A stretch of DNA of 5,185 nt from a bacterium 42_11. GTDB taxonomy: Bacteria > Synergistota > GBS-1. Each line of letters begins with the position of its first letter. The stretch's first letter is position 1. Made by a program: the position numbers and the translations under genes. Shown here piece after piece: positions 5,008-5,185 of the stretch. Under the pieces are notes generated by a model. That model did no database searches and was not told the DNA's origin. It saw only the letters and a list, made by a program, of their open reading frames with translations. The stretch spans positions 1 through 5,185 of the forward strand of contig LGFB01000108.1 of NCBI GenBank assembly GCA_001508835.1. The letters are read 5' to 3'.

Positions 5008-5185
5008 ATGGAAATTAAAGCTGACATAGGGGTTTTTGGGGGGAGCGGTTTTTATGAGCTTATGGAAGATTACGAAGAGGTGAAAGTTGAAACTCCTTAT
5101 GGAGCGCCGAGTGATAAAATTGCAATTGGAGAGATAGCGGGGAAAAAGGTTGCTTTTTTACCAAGGCATGGTAAAGACCATCGTT
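5008..5185 (+). CDS. mtnP: S-methyl-5'-thioadenosine phosphorylase, N-terminal part (3' end outside window)
   Basis: The first 59 residues of a trimeric PNP/MTAP-family phosphorylase. MTA phosphorylase splits methylthioadenosine, the by-product of polyamine synthesis and other SAM reactions, into adenine and methylthioribose-1-phosphate in the methionine salvage pathway. The N-terminal strand and phosphate loop [11 protein letters not shown] (7-17, S13 the expected phosphate ligand), the [10 protein letters not shown] run (27-36) and the LPRHGKDHR motif (51-59) are the MTAP-type versions of these elements. The substrate-deciding C-terminal part lies beyond the window, so a methylthioinosine- or inosine/guanosine-preferring relative cannot be excluded. 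The gene follows archease by 12 bases with a very strong ribosome-binding site and is probably in the same transcript. It belongs to the same superfamily as the punA fragment at the other end of the window. Confidence 0.92.
   Translation, partial: MEIKADIGVFGGSGFYELMEDYEEVKVETPYGAPSDKIAIGEIAGKKVAFLPRHGKDHR

Noticed and set aside
1..5185. Mobile element, defence island, CRISPR array or horizontally acquired insert
   Set aside because: There are no repeats, integrase or transposase genes, no att-like duplications, and no visible change in base or codon style between genes; all eight are conserved metabolic or housekeeping families.

Overview
The window is a compact, entirely plus-strand block of bacterial housekeeping and accessory-metabolic genes: eight coding regions, the first and last cut by the window edges, with overlaps or gaps of at most 17 bases between neighbours. 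I see no rRNA, tRNA, CRISPR array, insertion sequence, or internal promoter or terminator. The whole stretch reads as the inside of one long transcription unit whose promoter and terminator lie outside.

The DNA is moderately AT-rich. The coding strand is rich in G and A and poor in C, with frequent AGA/AGG arginine and ATA isoleucine codons, strong Shine-Dalgarno sequences and some GTG starts. Together with an archease and an MTA phosphorylase, this suggests a thermophilic, probably anaerobic bacterium from a deep lineage (Firmicutes/Clostridia, Synergistota, Atribacterota or Thermotogota-like). This is an inference from style and gene content; the window contains no phylogenetic marker.

Layout: (1) bases 1-1591 hold nucleoside phosphorolysis, with the C-terminal part of a trimeric-type purine nucleoside phosphorylase (punA) followed, with a 4-base overlap, by a complete pyrimidine-nucleoside phosphorylase (pdp/deoA family). 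(2) Bases 1578-2927 hold a class II tRNA nucleotidyltransferase / poly(A) polymerase family protein with an unidentified N-terminal extension and a Glu in place of the first Asp of the catalytic DxD motif. (3) Bases 2930-3520 hold a minimal site-2-type membrane metalloprotease (M50). (4) Bases 3537-4995 hold acylphosphatase (acyP), the 5'/3'-nucleotidase SurE, and archease, the activator of the RNA ligase RtcB. (5) Bases 5008-5185 hold the start of S-methyl-5'-thioadenosine phosphorylase (mtnP).

Functionally, SurE can turn nucleoside monophosphates into nucleosides, which PunA and Pdp split into bases and (deoxy)ribose-1-phosphate. MtnP does the equivalent for the polyamine/SAM by-product MTA. 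The CCA-family enzyme and archease both concern RNA ends. The block thus links RNA-end metabolism with nucleoside salvage, plus a membrane protease and acylphosphatase with no obvious link. All families are known, and I do not see a new defence, mobile or signalling system. The points most worth checking are the altered catalytic motif of the nucleotidyltransferase and a hairpin that would hide the archease ribosome-binding site inside the end of surE.
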